A stretch of 64,000 bases of DNA from Akkermansiaceae bacterium (GTDB lineage: Bacteria; Verrucomicrobiota; Verrucomicrobiia; Verrucomicrobiales; Akkermansiaceae), in assembly GCA_030725745.1 (NCBI GenBank), contig JANRFH010000019.1, positions 5,779 to 69,778 on the forward strand. The letters are read 5' to 3'. The notes under the pieces were generated by a model that searched no databases, was not told the origin of the DNA, and worked only from the letters and a program-made list of their open reading frames with translations. This document shows positions 1 through 9,205 of the stretch, one piece after another (position 1 is the first letter of the stretch; each line of letters starts with the position of its first letter). A program made the position numbers and the translations under genes.

Positions 1-89
1 GGGATCTGGCCGAGGAAAAGCCCGGCGTTCTGCGCCTGGAGGAGGATGAAATCGTTGAAGCGAGGATCGGCTTCGGGTGTTGGAGGCAT
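1..89 (-). CDS. DUF1844 domain protein, N-terminal part (runs off the left edge)
   Basis: Only the first 29 or so codons are present, reading leftwards off the window. The peptide starts MPPTPEADPRFNDFILLQAQ and continues NAGLFLGQIP. The pattern F-x2-F-hydrophobic-x-QAQNAGLFLGQIP matches what I know of the small DUF1844 proteins common in PVC and other bacteria, whose function is unknown. A purine run (GGGGAAGTGG) lies upstream of the ATG. The call rests on a short stretch, so the family assignment is tentative; the rest of the gene lies outside the window. Confidence 0.5.
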   Translation of the reverse strand, partial: MPPTPEADPRFNDFILLQAQNAGLFLGQI

Positions 90-202
90 GGGCTGAGTTT
101 CCACTTCCCCGCGAGGAGGTCAAACATGGAAGAACGGGTGGGTGTGCTTCTAATAGATCGCCTCAGAGCTGACGCATTCGTTGCTAGTCATCGCACTGCA
201 AT

Positions 203-475
203 CTATTTGAGTTTCGCCATGAAGGCATCTGGGTTCGCCTTGAATGCGTTCTCGCATGCCTTGCAACAGATCTTCAGTTCCCGCCCTTGATAGTATCGGG
301 TGATCGTGCCTCCTTTGGACTCTAGGCCTTCGTCTGTGATAAGACAAGATTCGAGTGGTTATGGCTTGAAATTGGCAGACGCTGGCTGATCACTCAGTCC
401 CGGTAAATCTGCTGAACAGGACGTGAATGCGAGGATGAGCGCGAGTGTAGCCAAGGCAGCGGGTTTTAGGTTCAT
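203..475 (-). pseudogene. Metal-site (YHS/TRASH-like) lipoprotein broken by one in-frame TAA
   Basis: The frame opens at an ATG (475) with a lipoprotein signal (MNLKPAALATLALILAFTSC, lipobox ending at Cys20). It reads 38 codons, meets TAA at 361-359, and then continues in the same frame for 51 more codons to TAG at 205-203. The second part reads PLESCLITDEGLESKGG, then ICCKACENAFKANPDAF. It aligns without gaps to the intact lipoprotein at 43363-43668 ([31 protein letters not shown]). The stop sits exactly where the intact protein has Tyr45, so one base change (TAT or TAC to TAA) explains it. The paired cysteines suggest a periplasmic Cu/Ag-binding role in the intact ancestor. A sequencing error cannot be excluded. 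Confidence 0.72.
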
Positions 476-590
476 GGCACCAAAGGACAGACCTTATGTT
501 TAAAATGACAGACAAAATTTCAGGATCTCTTGCAGCCAAAACGATTGGCAGAGCAAGAAGTGCTAGCCCAAGCCTCCTTGGCGATGATGC

Positions 591-620
591 TTGACGGGCT
601 TTACCGGGGATTCCTACGCT
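591..620 (+). promoter_or_regulatory. Possible sigma70-type promoter for accB-accC-thiE
   Basis: TTGACG (591-596) is followed after 18 bases by TACGCT (615-620), about 46 bases upstream of the accB start. The -35 box is close to consensus and the -10 keeps the TAxxxT pattern. It is the best-placed candidate in the 476-666 spacer, which otherwise shows nothing recognisable. Not verified; verrucomicrobial promoter consensus is poorly known. Confidence 0.35.
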
Positions 621-666
621 ATTGCAAGTGACGAAATCATGGTGATTCCGTTTACTCACAGAAAAT

Positions 667-1164
667 TTGAAGAACAAGAAACTCGTGGACCTGCAAGAAA
701 TCCGGCGCATTGTTGAATTGATGAACGAGCATGGGCTCACCCATTTCGATCTCTCGAAAAAGGACTTTCATCTGAAACTGAAGAAGGGTCCGGACATGGA
801 CGAAATCAGCGATCTGCTAGCCAGTCTGCCTAGTGGTGGTGGAGGTGGAGGATATGCCGCTCCGGCTCCGGCACCTATCGCAGCACCTCAGGCATCCGCC
901 CCGGCTGCTGAGGCACCCGTAGCAGCCGAGGGAGCTGAAATCACTTCGCCAATGGTCGGCACATTTTATCGCAAGCCTGCACCAGACTCTCCGAATTTCG
1001 TCGAAGTCGGGACAGCCGTTTCCGAAGGTCAGACGCTTTGCATCATCGAGGCGATGAAAGTGATGAACGAGATCAAGGCGGAACGCTCTGGAACGATCTG
1101 CGCTCTGGTTGCCGAGGATGGAAATCCGGTTCAATACGGCGACGTGCTTTTCCGCATCAAGTAA
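667..1164 (+). CDS. accB: Biotin carboxyl carrier protein of acetyl-CoA carboxylase
   Basis: This is the 165-residue carrier subunit of cytoplasmic acetyl-CoA carboxylase, which moves carboxybiotin between AccC and AccA/AccD in the first step of fatty-acid synthesis. The N-terminal helix region ([20 protein letters not shown]) is typical of AccB. A Gly/Ala/Pro-rich linker follows (about residues 55-85), then the biotinyl fold with the EAMKVMNE motif; Lys131 is the expected biotinylation site. The start is TTG at 667, giving the standard length and N-terminus. accC follows after 18 bases, so the two are probably cotranscribed; accA lies far away at 50618-51571 and accD is not in the window. 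Confidence 0.96.
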   Translation: MKNKKLVDLQEIRRIVELMNEHGLTHFDLSKKDFHLKLKKGPDMDEISDLLASLPSGGGGGGYAAPAPAPIAAPQASAPAAEAPVAAEGAEITSPMVGTFYRKPAPDSPNFVEVGTAVSEGQTLCIIEAMKVMNEIKAERSGTICALVAEDGNPVQYGDVLFRIK

Positions 1165-1182
1165 CCTAGGCAAACCCGAAAA

Positions 1183-2535
1183 ATGTTTAAGAAAGTCCTG
1201 GTCGCAAACCGAGGGGAGATCGCTCTCCGCATCATCCGTGCATGTCGTGAGCTCGGCGTGCAATCCGTCGCCGTGTATTCGGAGGCGGATATTGACTCCA
1301 TGCACGTGCAGCTTGCCGATGAGGCGGTATGCATTGGGCCGGGGCCGAGCAAGGACAGCTATCTGAAGCCAGATCGCATCATTGCAGCGGCTGAAATCAC
1401 CGGAGCTGATGCGATTCATCCGGGTTACGGGTTCCTTTCTGAAAATGCTCGTTTCGCAGACATCTGTGAGTCATCCGGCATCGTATTTATCGGGCCGTCT
1501 GCAGAGGTGATCCGCACGATGGGCGACAAGGCGACAGCGCGTGCGACAGCAGTGGCGAACGGCGTTCCGATCACCCCCGGCTCCGATCTGATGGCCGACG
1601 CTGATGAAGCATACACGAAAGCGATGGAGATCGGCCTGCCTGTTATGATCAAGGCGACCGCAGGTGGCGGTGGGCGCGGGATGAGGCCGTGCTTTAAGGA
1701 AGAGGAGTTCAAATCACTTTTCCAAGCAGCCTCCAACGAGGCGGTGGCATGTTTCGGAAACGGCGACTGTTATCTTGAGAAATTGGTGCTCAATCCGCAT
1801 CACATCGAGTTCCAGATCATCGCGGATTCTCACGGACATTTCATTCACCTCGGCGAGCGCGATTGCTCGATGCAGCGGAGGAACCAAAAAATCATCGAGG
1901 AATGCCCTTCGCCGCTCATTTCAGAGGAGATGCGCCAGCGCATGGGCGAGGCATCCGTGGCGCTAATTAAGGCGATCGATTACCGCAATGCCGGAACGAT
2001 CGAGTATCTCGTGGATGAGGCGGGCGAGAATTTCTACTTCATGGAAATGAACACCCGCATCCAGGTGGAGCATCCCGTGACCGAAGAGGTGATGGGCTGC
2101 GAGCTGATCAAGGAGCAGATCCGTGTGGCTGCTGGCGAGACGCTTTCGAACCATGTGCTTGATGCAAATCCACGCGGCCACTCCATCGAGTGCCGCATCA
2201 ATGCGGAGGATCCCTACAACAAGTTCATGCCGAGCCCCGGCACGATCTCGCTCTGGTATGCACCGGGCGGCAAAGGTGTTCGTGTCGATACTCACGTTTA
2301 TTCCGGCTATTCCGTGCCACCTTACTACGATTCGATGATCGCCAAGCTCATCGTCACCGGCGCGACTCGTGAGATCGCGATTGCTCGCATGAAGCGTGCG
2401 CTAGGCGAATTCATGATCAAAGGCATCAAGACGACGATCCCCTTCCAGCAGGAAATCCTGGATCATCCGGACTTCGCTGCGGGGAAATACGACATCGGCT
2501 GGGTGGCGCGTTTCCTTGAAGAAAAAGGCCTGTGA
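1183..2535 (+). CDS. accC: Biotin carboxylase subunit of acetyl-CoA carboxylase
   Basis: The 450-residue ATP-grasp enzyme carboxylates the biotin on AccB using ATP and bicarbonate. Seen directly: the N-terminal [20 protein letters not shown] signature, the ATP-binding glycine loop GGGGRGMR at residues 161-168, the metal/ATP segment [15 protein letters not shown], and the C-terminal RMKRALGEF region. The length matches the family (about 450). It sits directly behind accB and its TGA overlaps the GTG start of thiE, which indicates translational coupling with a thiamine gene and is an unusual pairing. Confidence 0.97.
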   Translation: MFKKVLVANRGEIALRIIRACRELGVQSVAVYSEADIDSMHVQLADEAVCIGPGPSKDSYLKPDRIIAAAEITGADAIHPGYGFLSENARFADICESSGIVFIGPSAEVIRTMGDKATARATAVANGVPITPGSDLMADADEAYTKAMEIGLPVMIKATAGGGGRGMRPCFKEEEFKSLFQAASNEAVACFGNGDCYLEKLVLNPHHIEFQIIADSHGHFIHLGERDCSMQRRNQKIIEECPSPLISEEMRQRMGEASVALIKAIDYRNAGTIEYLVDEAGENFYFMEMNTRIQVEHPVTEEVMGCELIKEQIRVAAGETLSNHVLDANPRGHSIECRINAEDPYNKFMPSPGTISLWYAPGGKGVRVDTHVYSGYSVPPYYDSMIAKLIVTGATREIAIARMKRALGEFMIKGIKTTIPFQQEILDHPDFAAGKYDIGWVARFLEEKGL

Positions 2536-3185
2536 CCCTAGCTGAACGCAGAAACAGGCTCGCTCACGCCCGTCTTTATGGGATCGTGGATTTCGGCTAC
2601 GTCGCGGAAAGCGATGTCGCTAGAGTGACGGCGGCTTTGCTCGATGGCGGGGCGGATGTGATCCAGCTGCGTGCGAAGGGAATTGCGCTTGAAGTCATCC
2701 GCAAGGCCGGTGAAATCATTCAACCGTTTTGTAAGGCTGCGAAGATTCCTTTCATACTGAACGACTATCCGGAAATGGCTGTGGAGCTTGGCGCAGACGG
2801 TGTTCACATCGGCCAAGACGACGGAGCCATCATCAAAGTAAGGAAACTCGTGGGTGAGGAAATGCTCATCGGGCGCTCCACCCACTCATTTCCCCAAGCA
2901 AAACAAGCGCTCGCGGACGGGGCGGATTACATCGGCTTCGGCCCCTTGTATCCGACGCCAACCAAAGAGGGGCGCCCGGCCATCGGCTTGGAAGAAGTTT
3001 CACGCATGGAGGAAGAAGTGGGTGTGTATTTGCCGGCGTTTTGCATCGGCGGGATCAAGCCGTCAAATCTCGCGGAAGTCATCGCTTCAGGAGCGCGGCG
3101 TTGCGTGATCGTATCGCATCTGCTGCGCGCTCCGGACATTTCCGCGGAGACAAGAACGGCGAAATCCGCCATACCGGCACCGTGA
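2532..3185 (+). CDS. thiE: Thiamine-phosphate synthase
   Basis: This 217-residue TIM-barrel enzyme joins HMP-pyrophosphate and the thiazole phosphate to make thiamine monophosphate. Diagnostic motifs are visible: VIQLRAKG near residue 45, the diphosphate/Mg segment [27 protein letters not shown], and [16 protein letters not shown] followed by the phosphate-binding IGGIKPSN. It starts at a GTG that overlaps the accC stop (GTGA), and its own stop overlaps the GTG of the next small gene. No thiamine riboswitch is visible, and none would be expected inside the overlap, so expression presumably follows the acc genes. The C-terminus ([14 protein letters not shown]) looks non-conserved. Confidence 0.93.
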   Translation: MTLAERRNRLAHARLYGIVDFGYVAESDVARVTAALLDGGADVIQLRAKGIALEVIRKAGEIIQPFCKAAKIPFILNDYPEMAVELGADGVHIGQDDGAIIKVRKLVGEEMLIGRSTHSFPQAKQALADGADYIGFGPLYPTPTKEGRPAIGLEEVSRMEEEVGVYLPAFCIGGIKPSNLAEVIASGARRCVIVSHLLRAPDISAETRTAKSAIPAP

Positions 3186-3367
3186 TCGCACTCGAACAAG
3201 GCCAGCTCTGGAAACAGGGCGAGAAATATTTCCGAATCGTCATCTGGGAGCGCCTTGCGATCCAATACAAGGAGACCGATAGCCCGGATGCTGAGGAGGG
3301 GACGATCCATGATGTCTCCAAAAAGGAATTCTGCCGTTTGATCAAAGGCGCCGAGCTTGTGGTTTGA
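3182..3367 (+). CDS. Small conserved-looking protein coupled to thiE, function unknown
   Basis: A 61-residue frame starts at the GTG that overlaps the thiE stop (GTGA), repeating the accC/thiE arrangement. The sequence begins [20 protein letters not shown] and carries on with a pattern typical of a small beta-barrel or SH3-like fold (alternating hydrophobics, acidic loop DSPDAEEGT, C-terminal KKEFCRLIKGAELVV). The family is not recognised. The overlap and protein-like composition support it being real. The same frame is also open upstream inside thiE, but that part is out of frame with ThiE and reads like noise. Confidence 0.6.
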   Translation: MIALEQGQLWKQGEKYFRIVIWERLAIQYKETDSPDAEEGTIHDVSKKEFCRLIKGAELVV

Positions 3368-3414
3368 GTAATTCCGTTGCTTGCGTCCGCAGAATTGACC
3401 GGGTAGAAACGGGC

Positions 3415-4302
3415 ATGGAATGGAAAGGCAGAAAGGGCAGCAGTAACGTCGAGGATGCACGAGGCCGCAGTGGCGGAGGCTCGCTTGGTGGCGGGCGTGG
3501 AGGTATGGGAATGAGCCTTCTTACCATCATCGGGAGGAAATTCGGCATCAAGGGCATTCTCATCGCGATCGTTGCTGGAGTGGTGCTTTGGAAGCTCGGC
3601 ATCGTCGATCCGAGCATGTTCCTGGGAGGTAGCCCGACTAGCAGTGCGCCTGCTAAGATCAGTCCCGAAGAAGAGGAACGTTATTTATTTGTGGGAGTAG
3701 TTCTTAAAGACACCGAGGATGTTTGGGACAAGGAATTTGCGCGGATTGGTAGGACGTATGAGAAGCCTATCTTGCAGGTATATCGTGGATCCACTTCTAC
3801 TGCTTGCGGGCCAGGCAAAGCGGAGTCGGGGCCATTTTATTGTCCGGGCGACAGGAAGATCTACATTGACCTGAGTTTCTATGATGAACTCGCGAAGACC
3901 TTCGAGGCACCCGGAGATTTCGCGCAAGCCTACGTGGTGGCGCACGAAGTAGGACATCATATACAGAAGCTCCTCGGAACTTCGGACAAGGTGAATGCGA
4001 GGCGCGGGCAGCCGGATTTCAATGAATACTCCGTCAGGCTGGAGCTGCAGGCGGATTTTTACTCCGGCGTCTGGGCGCACCACAACAGCAGGTATCTTGA
4101 GCAAGGCGACATCCAGGAAGCCATGCGAGCCGCGAACGCCATTGGTGATGATGCAATTCAGAAGAAGATGCAAGGTCGGGTGGTTCCCCATTCCTTCACC
4201 CACGGCACCTCGGAGCAACGCATGCGCTGGTTCAACAAAGGTCTGCAAAGCGGGAAAATTGAGGACGGTGATACCTTTTCAATGCCCTACAGCCAGCTTT
4301 AG
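3415..4302 (+). CDS. YpfJ/KPN_02809-type neutral zinc metallopeptidase, membrane anchored
   Basis: The protein starts MEWKGRKGSSNVEDARG, the conserved opening of the YpfJ family, so the ATG at 3415 is chosen although the frame is open to 3364. It has a Gly-rich stretch (residues 19-33), one transmembrane helix (about 46-64), then a periplasmic domain with the zinc motif HEVGH at 177-181 and the downstream ELQADFYSGVW segment carrying the likely third ligand Glu. Cys131/Cys143 may form a disulphide. Length (295) is normal for the family. Family members are predicted zinc proteases of uncertain substrate. It follows the thiE operon closely and may be its last gene. Confidence 0.88.
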   Translation: MEWKGRKGSSNVEDARGRSGGGSLGGGRGGMGMSLLTIIGRKFGIKGILIAIVAGVVLWKLGIVDPSMFLGGSPTSSAPAKISPEEEERYLFVGVVLKDTEDVWDKEFARIGRTYEKPILQVYRGSTSTACGPGKAESGPFYCPGDRKIYIDLSFYDELAKTFEAPGDFAQAYVVAHEVGHHIQKLLGTSDKVNARRGQPDFNEYSVRLELQADFYSGVWAHHNSRYLEQGDIQEAMRAANAIGDDAIQKKMQGRVVPHSFTHGTSEQRMRWFNKGLQSGKIEDGDTFSMPYSQL

Positions 4303-4343
4303 AATTTAGAATATTGAGGTTTTGGCTCGACCTGATGAGTCTT

Positions 4344-4497
4344 GGGGAGGATCTTTTCATAGTGAAAAAATCTATTTCTAGCCTCTGTCCTTTCCGCTTC
4401 GGTTGTTCTTCCGCTTTACGCTGAGGAGGATTCCTACGTTCTCGCTATTGCCGGTGAGCCGATTCCAGCAGGAACGACAGCGGAGTATAATTCCAAG
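4344..4497 (+). other. Out-of-frame leader: ribosome site, GTG start and signal peptide interrupted at an A6 run
   Basis: A strong GGGGAGG (4344-4350) precedes GTG at 4362-4364, followed directly by six A residues (4365-4370). Reading past the run in the frame of the downstream protein gives NLFLASVLSASVVLPLYA, a clear signal peptide, then EEDSYVLAIAGEPIPAG joining the coding frame at 4498. From the GTG itself the frame is wrong by one base: loss of one A, or gain of two, would restore a normal secreted protein. There is no ATG, GTG or TTG in the correct frame between the leader and 4498. Confidence 0.65.
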
Positions 4498-5238
4498 ATG
4501 TCCATGCCTGATGGTCTGGTGAAAATCAACCTGCAAGGTCAAGTGATGGAAGGCACCACCGAAATGGAGACTGTGGAGAAGCGCCGTGTGGAATCATTGG
4601 AGAACGGCAGCTACCGCTACCTTGTGATCGACGAGGTGGAAAAACAGACCATGACGTTGATGGGGCAAGCGCAGCCAATGCCACCAAAGGTTAATCCTCT
4701 CGTAGGAATTCCGGTTATCGTTACGAAGGGTGCTGATGGTGTTTGGGTGGCAAATCTTGAGGAAGGCGAGGTAACTCCGGAAACAGTCACTAAACTGGAT
4801 GATATTGCTGATGGCCTGAACGATGACGAAGATGCGAAATTGTATGGCACTGAACCGCGCAAGGTCGGTGACGAATGGGAAGTGGAAAGCGCAGACCTTA
4901 TGGGTGTCGAGAATGGTAAAGGCGTTTTTAAACTGAAGTTCGAAAGCATCGAAGAGCATGAGGGTGTGCGCTGCGCGAAGATCACTGGGAATTTTGAGAT
5001 CAAAGGCACAGAGGGTGAGGACGAGGGCGAAGAAGGCGCGGATGAAATGACAATCACCCTTACTGGGGATTATTTGGCGTATCGCTCCCTCGAAGGGCGT
5101 TATGACGTAAGCAAAAAGATGGATGGCTCAATGAGTGTGAAAGGTGACATGGAGCCTCAGCCAGGAATGACGATGCAAATGGACATGACTGGAAAAATTA
5201 AAGCCGATGGCACAGTCCGACTCATCGAAGGCGAATGA
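4498..5238 (+). CDS. Secreted beta-rich protein of unknown family (start disrupted upstream)
   Basis: The open frame from the ATG at 4498 gives 246 residues, but the protein clearly extends upstream through a signal peptide that is one base out of frame (4362-4497). If the frame were restored the product would be about 290 residues and exported. The body has alternating hydrophobic strands, acidic stretches (EGEDEGEEGADE near residue 171) and repeated Met/Gln patches near the C-terminus (GMTMQMDMTGKI). I do not recognise a family. The neighbouring gene downstream is also a secreted protein of unknown function. A functional protein from 4498 alone would stay in the cytoplasm, which seems unlikely. 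Confidence 0.6.
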   Translation: MSMPDGLVKINLQGQVMEGTTEMETVEKRRVESLENGSYRYLVIDEVEKQTMTLMGQAQPMPPKVNPLVGIPVIVTKGADGVWVANLEEGEVTPETVTKLDDIADGLNDDEDAKLYGTEPRKVGDEWEVESADLMGVENGKGVFKLKFESIEEHEGVRCAKITGNFEIKGTEGEDEGEEGADEMTITLTGDYLAYRSLEGRYDVSKKMDGSMSVKGDMEPQPGMTMQMDMTGKIKADGTVRLIEGE

Positions 5239-5262
5239 GCGTAGGACTGGATACAAATTACC

Positions 5263-5736
5263 ATGATCAAACCCCTCCTTTTCCTGATCTCAAGCTGGAG
5301 CGTCTGCATTGGTGCGGAGCCGTTTTCCGTGAGCGGGCTGAAAGAGGGTGAATCGCTTGAAATCCACTACGAATCACGCGGCTGCTTCCATAACAGCACC
5401 ACTGATTTAGTGATTTCCAAAGGCATGGTGAGATTTTTCGACATCCAGATGGAGTGGAATGAGGAGAAGAAGGAATTCGTCGAGATCGCAAGGAATCCCG
5501 CAGGCCAGATGGCTCTTGAAAAGGCGGATGCCACCGGTCTCGACAAGCTCCTAAAATTTTACGCAGGGGAGCCGGACGGAGGTTGCACCACGGTGGACGA
5601 GATCACGGTAAGGCTCATCGTTGACGGCGAGGTGAAGCGCGAGGCCGACTATACGGATGGCTCTTGCTCCGCCAGCGAGGTGGAAGGTGTCATCATCATC
5701 CACACCCTTCAGCAGAAGCTCGTAAAGCAGAGTTGA
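5263..5736 (+). CDS. Small secreted protein, function unknown
   Basis: The 157-residue product starts with a signal peptide (MIKPLLFLISSWSVCIGA, then EPFSVSG). The mature part contains four cysteines spread as GCFHN, GGCTTV and GSCSAS, possibly two disulphides, and an acidic/beta-strand pattern. It follows the preceding secreted-protein gene by 24 bases and may share its transcript. No family is recognised. It converges with the minus-strand gene ending at 5744. Confidence 0.7.
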   Translation: MIKPLLFLISSWSVCIGAEPFSVSGLKEGESLEIHYESRGCFHNSTTDLVISKGMVRFFDIQMEWNEEKKEFVEIARNPAGQMALEKADATGLDKLLKFYAGEPDGGCTTVDEITVRLIVDGEVKREADYTDGSCSASEVEGVIIIHTLQQKLVKQS

Positions 5737-5743
5737 AACCCGC

Positions 5744-6250
5744 TCAAACGTTCAGGCTTCCCTCCACTCCCGGATCAATGTCAGATCCGGTAACGGCTCT
5801 TGTCAGCATTTTTGCCGTTGTGACGATCTTACCGTCCTCTGTATCCCAATAGTGAGCGAGCGCTGGCTGGACGCAGATCAATGAGATATTCGGATCTTCC
5901 TTCCCACCCTCGAACCATGAACCGACCATCTCGTCCCAGAGACGGTCGATTTTATCCTTGTCGGTGGAGATCGAGGCGTTTCCGAAAACGGTCATAAACT
6001 CCATATCCGGGGAGTTTGCGAAAATGAGCTGCACGCGGGGATCTTCCCGGACATGGGCGTTGTGAGTGCTGTCCTTTGAGCTGAAGAACCACAGGTTCCC
6101 CTCGTAATCGGCTTCTTGGACGCGCATCGGGATCACATGGAAGGGTGCTTGTTCTAGTTTCGTGGCAAACATGCAGGTTCGCGAGCCTTTGACGATTTCT
6201 TGGAGCTTGGAGACGGCTTCTTCGGCAATGAGATTTTGGATTTCTGACAT
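5744..6250 (-). CDS. Pyridoxamine 5'-phosphate oxidase-related flavin-binding protein (general stress protein 26 type)
   Basis: The 168-residue sequence fits the split-barrel flavin fold of the Pyrid_ox_like/GSP26 group: [50 protein letters not shown], and the late [28 protein letters not shown] typical of this group. Such proteins bind FMN, FAD or F420 and are linked to stress; the exact reaction is unknown. It is encoded divergently from gcvP, with about 100 bases between the two starts. Confidence 0.85.
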   Translation of the reverse strand: MSEIQNLIAEEAVSKLQEIVKGSRTCMFATKLEQAPFHVIPMRVQEADYEGNLWFFSSKDSTHNAHVREDPRVQLIFANSPDMEFMTVFGNASISTDKDKIDRLWDEMVGSWFEGGKEDPNISLICVQPALAHYWDTEDGKIVTTAKMLTRAVTGSDIDPGVEGSLNV

Positions 6251-6354
6251 ATCTCATCTTCCTGCTAAAGTTGCCTTGGGTCAATGGAAGTTGTCAAAAA
6301 GGCTCATGTGGGGTTGCAGACTGCGTGGAAATGGAGCATGTATTTCCACGCACC

Positions 6355-9177
6355 ATGGCCTCTACTTCCTCCTTCCTCCCTCGCCACATCGGCCCCACCT
6401 CCACCGAACAACAAGACATGCTGGGGAGGGTCGGGCACGGCACCTTGGATGAGCTGATTTCCGAGGCGGTTCCGGGTGGCATCCGCATGTCGGGCGAGCT
6501 CGATCTGCCGCAGGCGCTTTCGGAAAATGAAGCTCTCGCGTGGCTGCGGGCGTGGATGGAGAAAAACGTCGTGGTTAAGAGTTTCATCGGTCAGGGCTAC
6601 TACGGGACTCTCACTCCGGCAGTTATTTTGCGGAATATCCTAGAAAATCCCGGCTGGTACACCGCTTACACGCCCTATCAGGCGGAGATCGCACAGGGGC
6701 GCCTAGAGGCTTTGCTGAATTTCCAAACGATGGTAACGGATCTCTCTGGGCTGGATGTGGCGAATGCCTCATTGCTCGACGAGGGCACTGCGGCTGCCGA
6801 GGCAGTGACGCTTGCGCTCTCAGGGAAACCGAAAGGCACGGCGATCTTCGTTTCCGACCGCTGCCACCCGCAGACCATTGATGTGGTGAAGACACGCTCC
6901 GAGCCGCTTGGACTTGAGGTGCTCGTCGGGGATTGGGAGAGCTTCGATCCTGCTGCTGCGGAAGGGCTTTTTGCCGTGATTGTGCAGTATCCAGACACGC
7001 GTGGACGGATCAATGATTTCGAAGGATTTTTCGCGAAATGCAAAGAGGCAGGCGCGGTAACGATTTGTGCTGCGGATCTCATGGCTCTCACTTTGCTGAA
7101 ATCGCCGGGCGAGTTCGGCGCGGACATCTGCGTGGGTTCTAGCCAACGCTTCGGGGTGCCGCTTGGTTTCGGCGGGCCGCATGCGGGGTTCATGGCTTGC
7201 AAGGATGAGTTGAAACGCAAGATGCCCGGCAGGCTGATCGGGGTCTCCATCGATGCGCAAGGCAAGCCTGCTTACCGGCTTTCCCTGCAAACACGCGAGC
7301 AGCACATCCGCCGCGACAAGGCGACCTCGAACATCTGCACCGCGCAGGTGCTCCTCGCCGTGATGGCCTCCATGTATGCGGTCTATCACGGCCCGGAGGG
7401 GCTGAAAGGGATTGCTGGCAACATCCACTCACAAACACGCCGCCTGAAAGCTGCACTAGAAGTTGGAGGCTACGAGATTGAGACCGGTGCGTTTTTTGAC
7501 ACCTTCATCGTGAAAACGGAAAAGGCCGCTAGCCTCGCCGCCGCCGCCCCGGAACATGGCTTCAACCTCCGCTTTATCGACGAATCACACCTTGGGATCT
7601 CCTTGGATGAAACCGTCGCCAATGCAGACCTATGGTCGATGTGCAGGCTCTTCGATGTTGCTTCCCCGGAGGATGCACCTTTCGGAAATGAGTGGGACGT
7701 CATGCTGGATCGCTCTTCGCATTTCCTCACCGCACCAGCCTTCAATTCTTATCACTCCGAGACGGAAATGCTGCGCTACATCAAGCGCTTGGAGAGCAAA
7801 GACCTCGCGCTCAATGAATCGATGATCGCCCTCGGTTCCTGCACGATGAAGCTTAATGCGACTTCGGAAATGCTGCCACTGAGCTGGCCGGAAGTTTCCT
7901 CGATCCATCCCTTCGCCCCTACCTCGCAGACGAAAGGCTATATCGAAATGCTCACCCAGCTGGAAAACTGGCTGGCGGAGATCACCGGATTCGCCGCCGT
8001 TTCCCTCCAGCCAAACGCTGGCTCCCAAGGCGAGTATGCAGGCCTGCTTGCCATTCGCCGCTACCACGAATCACGCGGCGAAGGCGGGCGAAATATCTGC
8101 CTGATCCCTGTTTCCGCCCACGGCACCAACCCTGCCTCTGCCGTCATGTGCGGGATGAAAGTCGTCGGCGTGAAATGCGATGTCAGCGGGAATATCGACA
8201 TGGCGGATCTCATTTCTCTAGTGGAAACGCACCGTGAGAGCCTCTCCGCGCTGATGGTTACCTATCCATCCACTCACGGAGTGTTCGAGGAAACCATCCG
8301 CGAGATCACCGCCATCATTCACGATGCCGGCGGTCAAGTTTACATGGACGGCGCGAACATGAACGCCCAGGTCGGCCTCACCTCTCCCGGCCTTATCGGC
8401 GCGGATGTCTGCCACCTCAACCTCCACAAAACCTTCTGCATCCCCCACGGTGGCGGTGGCCCCGGAGTCGGCCCCATCGGCGTTGCTCCGCAGCTTGTCC
8501 CTTTCTTGCCTGGGCATTTCGCGATGGAGGAAAAATCACATGCGGTCTGCTCCGCGCCTTATGGCAGCGCATCGATCAATGTCATTTCATGGATGTATAT
8601 CGCCATGATGGGTGCCGTCGGCCTCAGGGTCGCCACGGAAATCGCCATCCTCAACGCGAACTACATCGCCAAGCGCTTGGAAGCATATTTCCCAATCCTC
8701 TACACCGGCAAAACCGGTCTCGTGGCTCACGAATGCATCATCGACTGCCGCCCGCTCTCTGCGGAGTCCGGCATCACCGTCGAAGATATCGCCAAGCGCC
8801 TCATGGACTACGGCTACCACGCGCCGACCATGTCTTGGCCCGTCACAGGCACCCTGATGATCGAACCCACCGAATCCGAATCCAAAGCCGAGATCGACCG
8901 ATTCTGCGATGCCATGGTTTCCATCCACGGTGAGATCAAGGAAGTCATCGATGGGAAAATGGATGCAAAAGACAACCCGCTCAAAAATGCCCCACACACC
9001 AGCGGCGTGCTCTGCGCCAACGAGTGGACGCACCCCTACACCCGCGAGCAAGCCGCCTTCCCGCTGCCCTACCTCCGCACTCACAAGTTTTGGCCAGCCG
9101 TCTCTCGCATCGATAATGTTCATGGCGATAGAAACCTCGTCTGCACCTGTGATTCGGTGGAGGCGTATGCTCAGTAA
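6355..9177 (+). CDS. gcvP: Glycine dehydrogenase (decarboxylating), full-length P protein
   Basis: This is the PLP-dependent P protein of the glycine cleavage system, which decarboxylates glycine and passes aminomethyl to GcvH. With the ATG at 6355 it is 940 residues, a normal length for the single-chain form with both GcvP halves. The N-terminus carries the conserved FLPRHIGP; the C-terminal half has the PLP site HLNLHKTF with Lys692 (codon 8428-8430), followed by the glycine-rich loop [14 protein letters not shown]. Earlier in-frame starts exist (6271, 6331) but precede the conserved beginning. gcvT and gcvH are not nearby, and no glycine riboswitch is recognisable in the short upstream spacer. 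Confidence 0.95.
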   Translation: MASTSSFLPRHIGPTSTEQQDMLGRVGHGTLDELISEAVPGGIRMSGELDLPQALSENEALAWLRAWMEKNVVVKSFIGQGYYGTLTPAVILRNILENPGWYTAYTPYQAEIAQGRLEALLNFQTMVTDLSGLDVANASLLDEGTAAAEAVTLALSGKPKGTAIFVSDRCHPQTIDVVKTRSEPLGLEVLVGDWESFDPAAAEGLFAVIVQYPDTRGRINDFEGFFAKCKEAGAVTICAADLMALTLLKSPGEFGADICVGSSQRFGVPLGFGGPHAGFMACKDELKRKMPGRLIGVSIDAQGKPAYRLSLQTREQHIRRDKATSNICTAQVLLAVMASMYAVYHGPEGLKGIAGNIHSQTRRLKAALEVGGYEIETGAFFDTFIVKTEKAASLAAAAPEHGFNLRFIDESHLGISLDETVANADLWSMCRLFDVASPEDAPFGNEWDVMLDRSSHFLTAPAFNSYHSETEMLRYIKRLESKDLALNESMIALGSCTMKLNATSEMLPLSWPEVSSIHPFAPTSQTKGYIEMLTQLENWLAEITGFAAVSLQPNAGSQGEYAGLLAIRRYHESRGEGGRNICLIPVSAHGTNPASAVMCGMKVVGVKCDVSGNIDMADLISLVETHRESLSALMVTYPSTHGVFEETIREITAIIHDAGGQVYMDGANMNAQVGLTSPGLIGADVCHLNLHKTFCIPHGGGGPGVGPIGVAPQLVPFLPGHFAMEEKSHAVCSAPYGSASINVISWMYIAMMGAVGLRVATEIAILNANYIAKRLEAYFPILYTGKTGLVAHECIIDCRPLSAESGITVEDIAKRLMDYGYHAPTMSWPVTGTLMIEPTESESKAEIDRFCDAMVSIHGEIKEVIDGKMDAKDNPLKNAPHTSGVLCANEWTHPYTREQAAFPLPYLRTHKFWPAVSRIDNVHGDRNLVCTCDSVEAYAQ

Positions 9178-9205
9178 TTATACTGCAAGCAGCATCCTAC
9201 ATTAG

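Noticed and set aside
6251-6354. Glycine riboswitch before gcvP
   Set aside because: The spacer is only about 100 bases and shows no paired-helix pattern or conserved core of that riboswitch.
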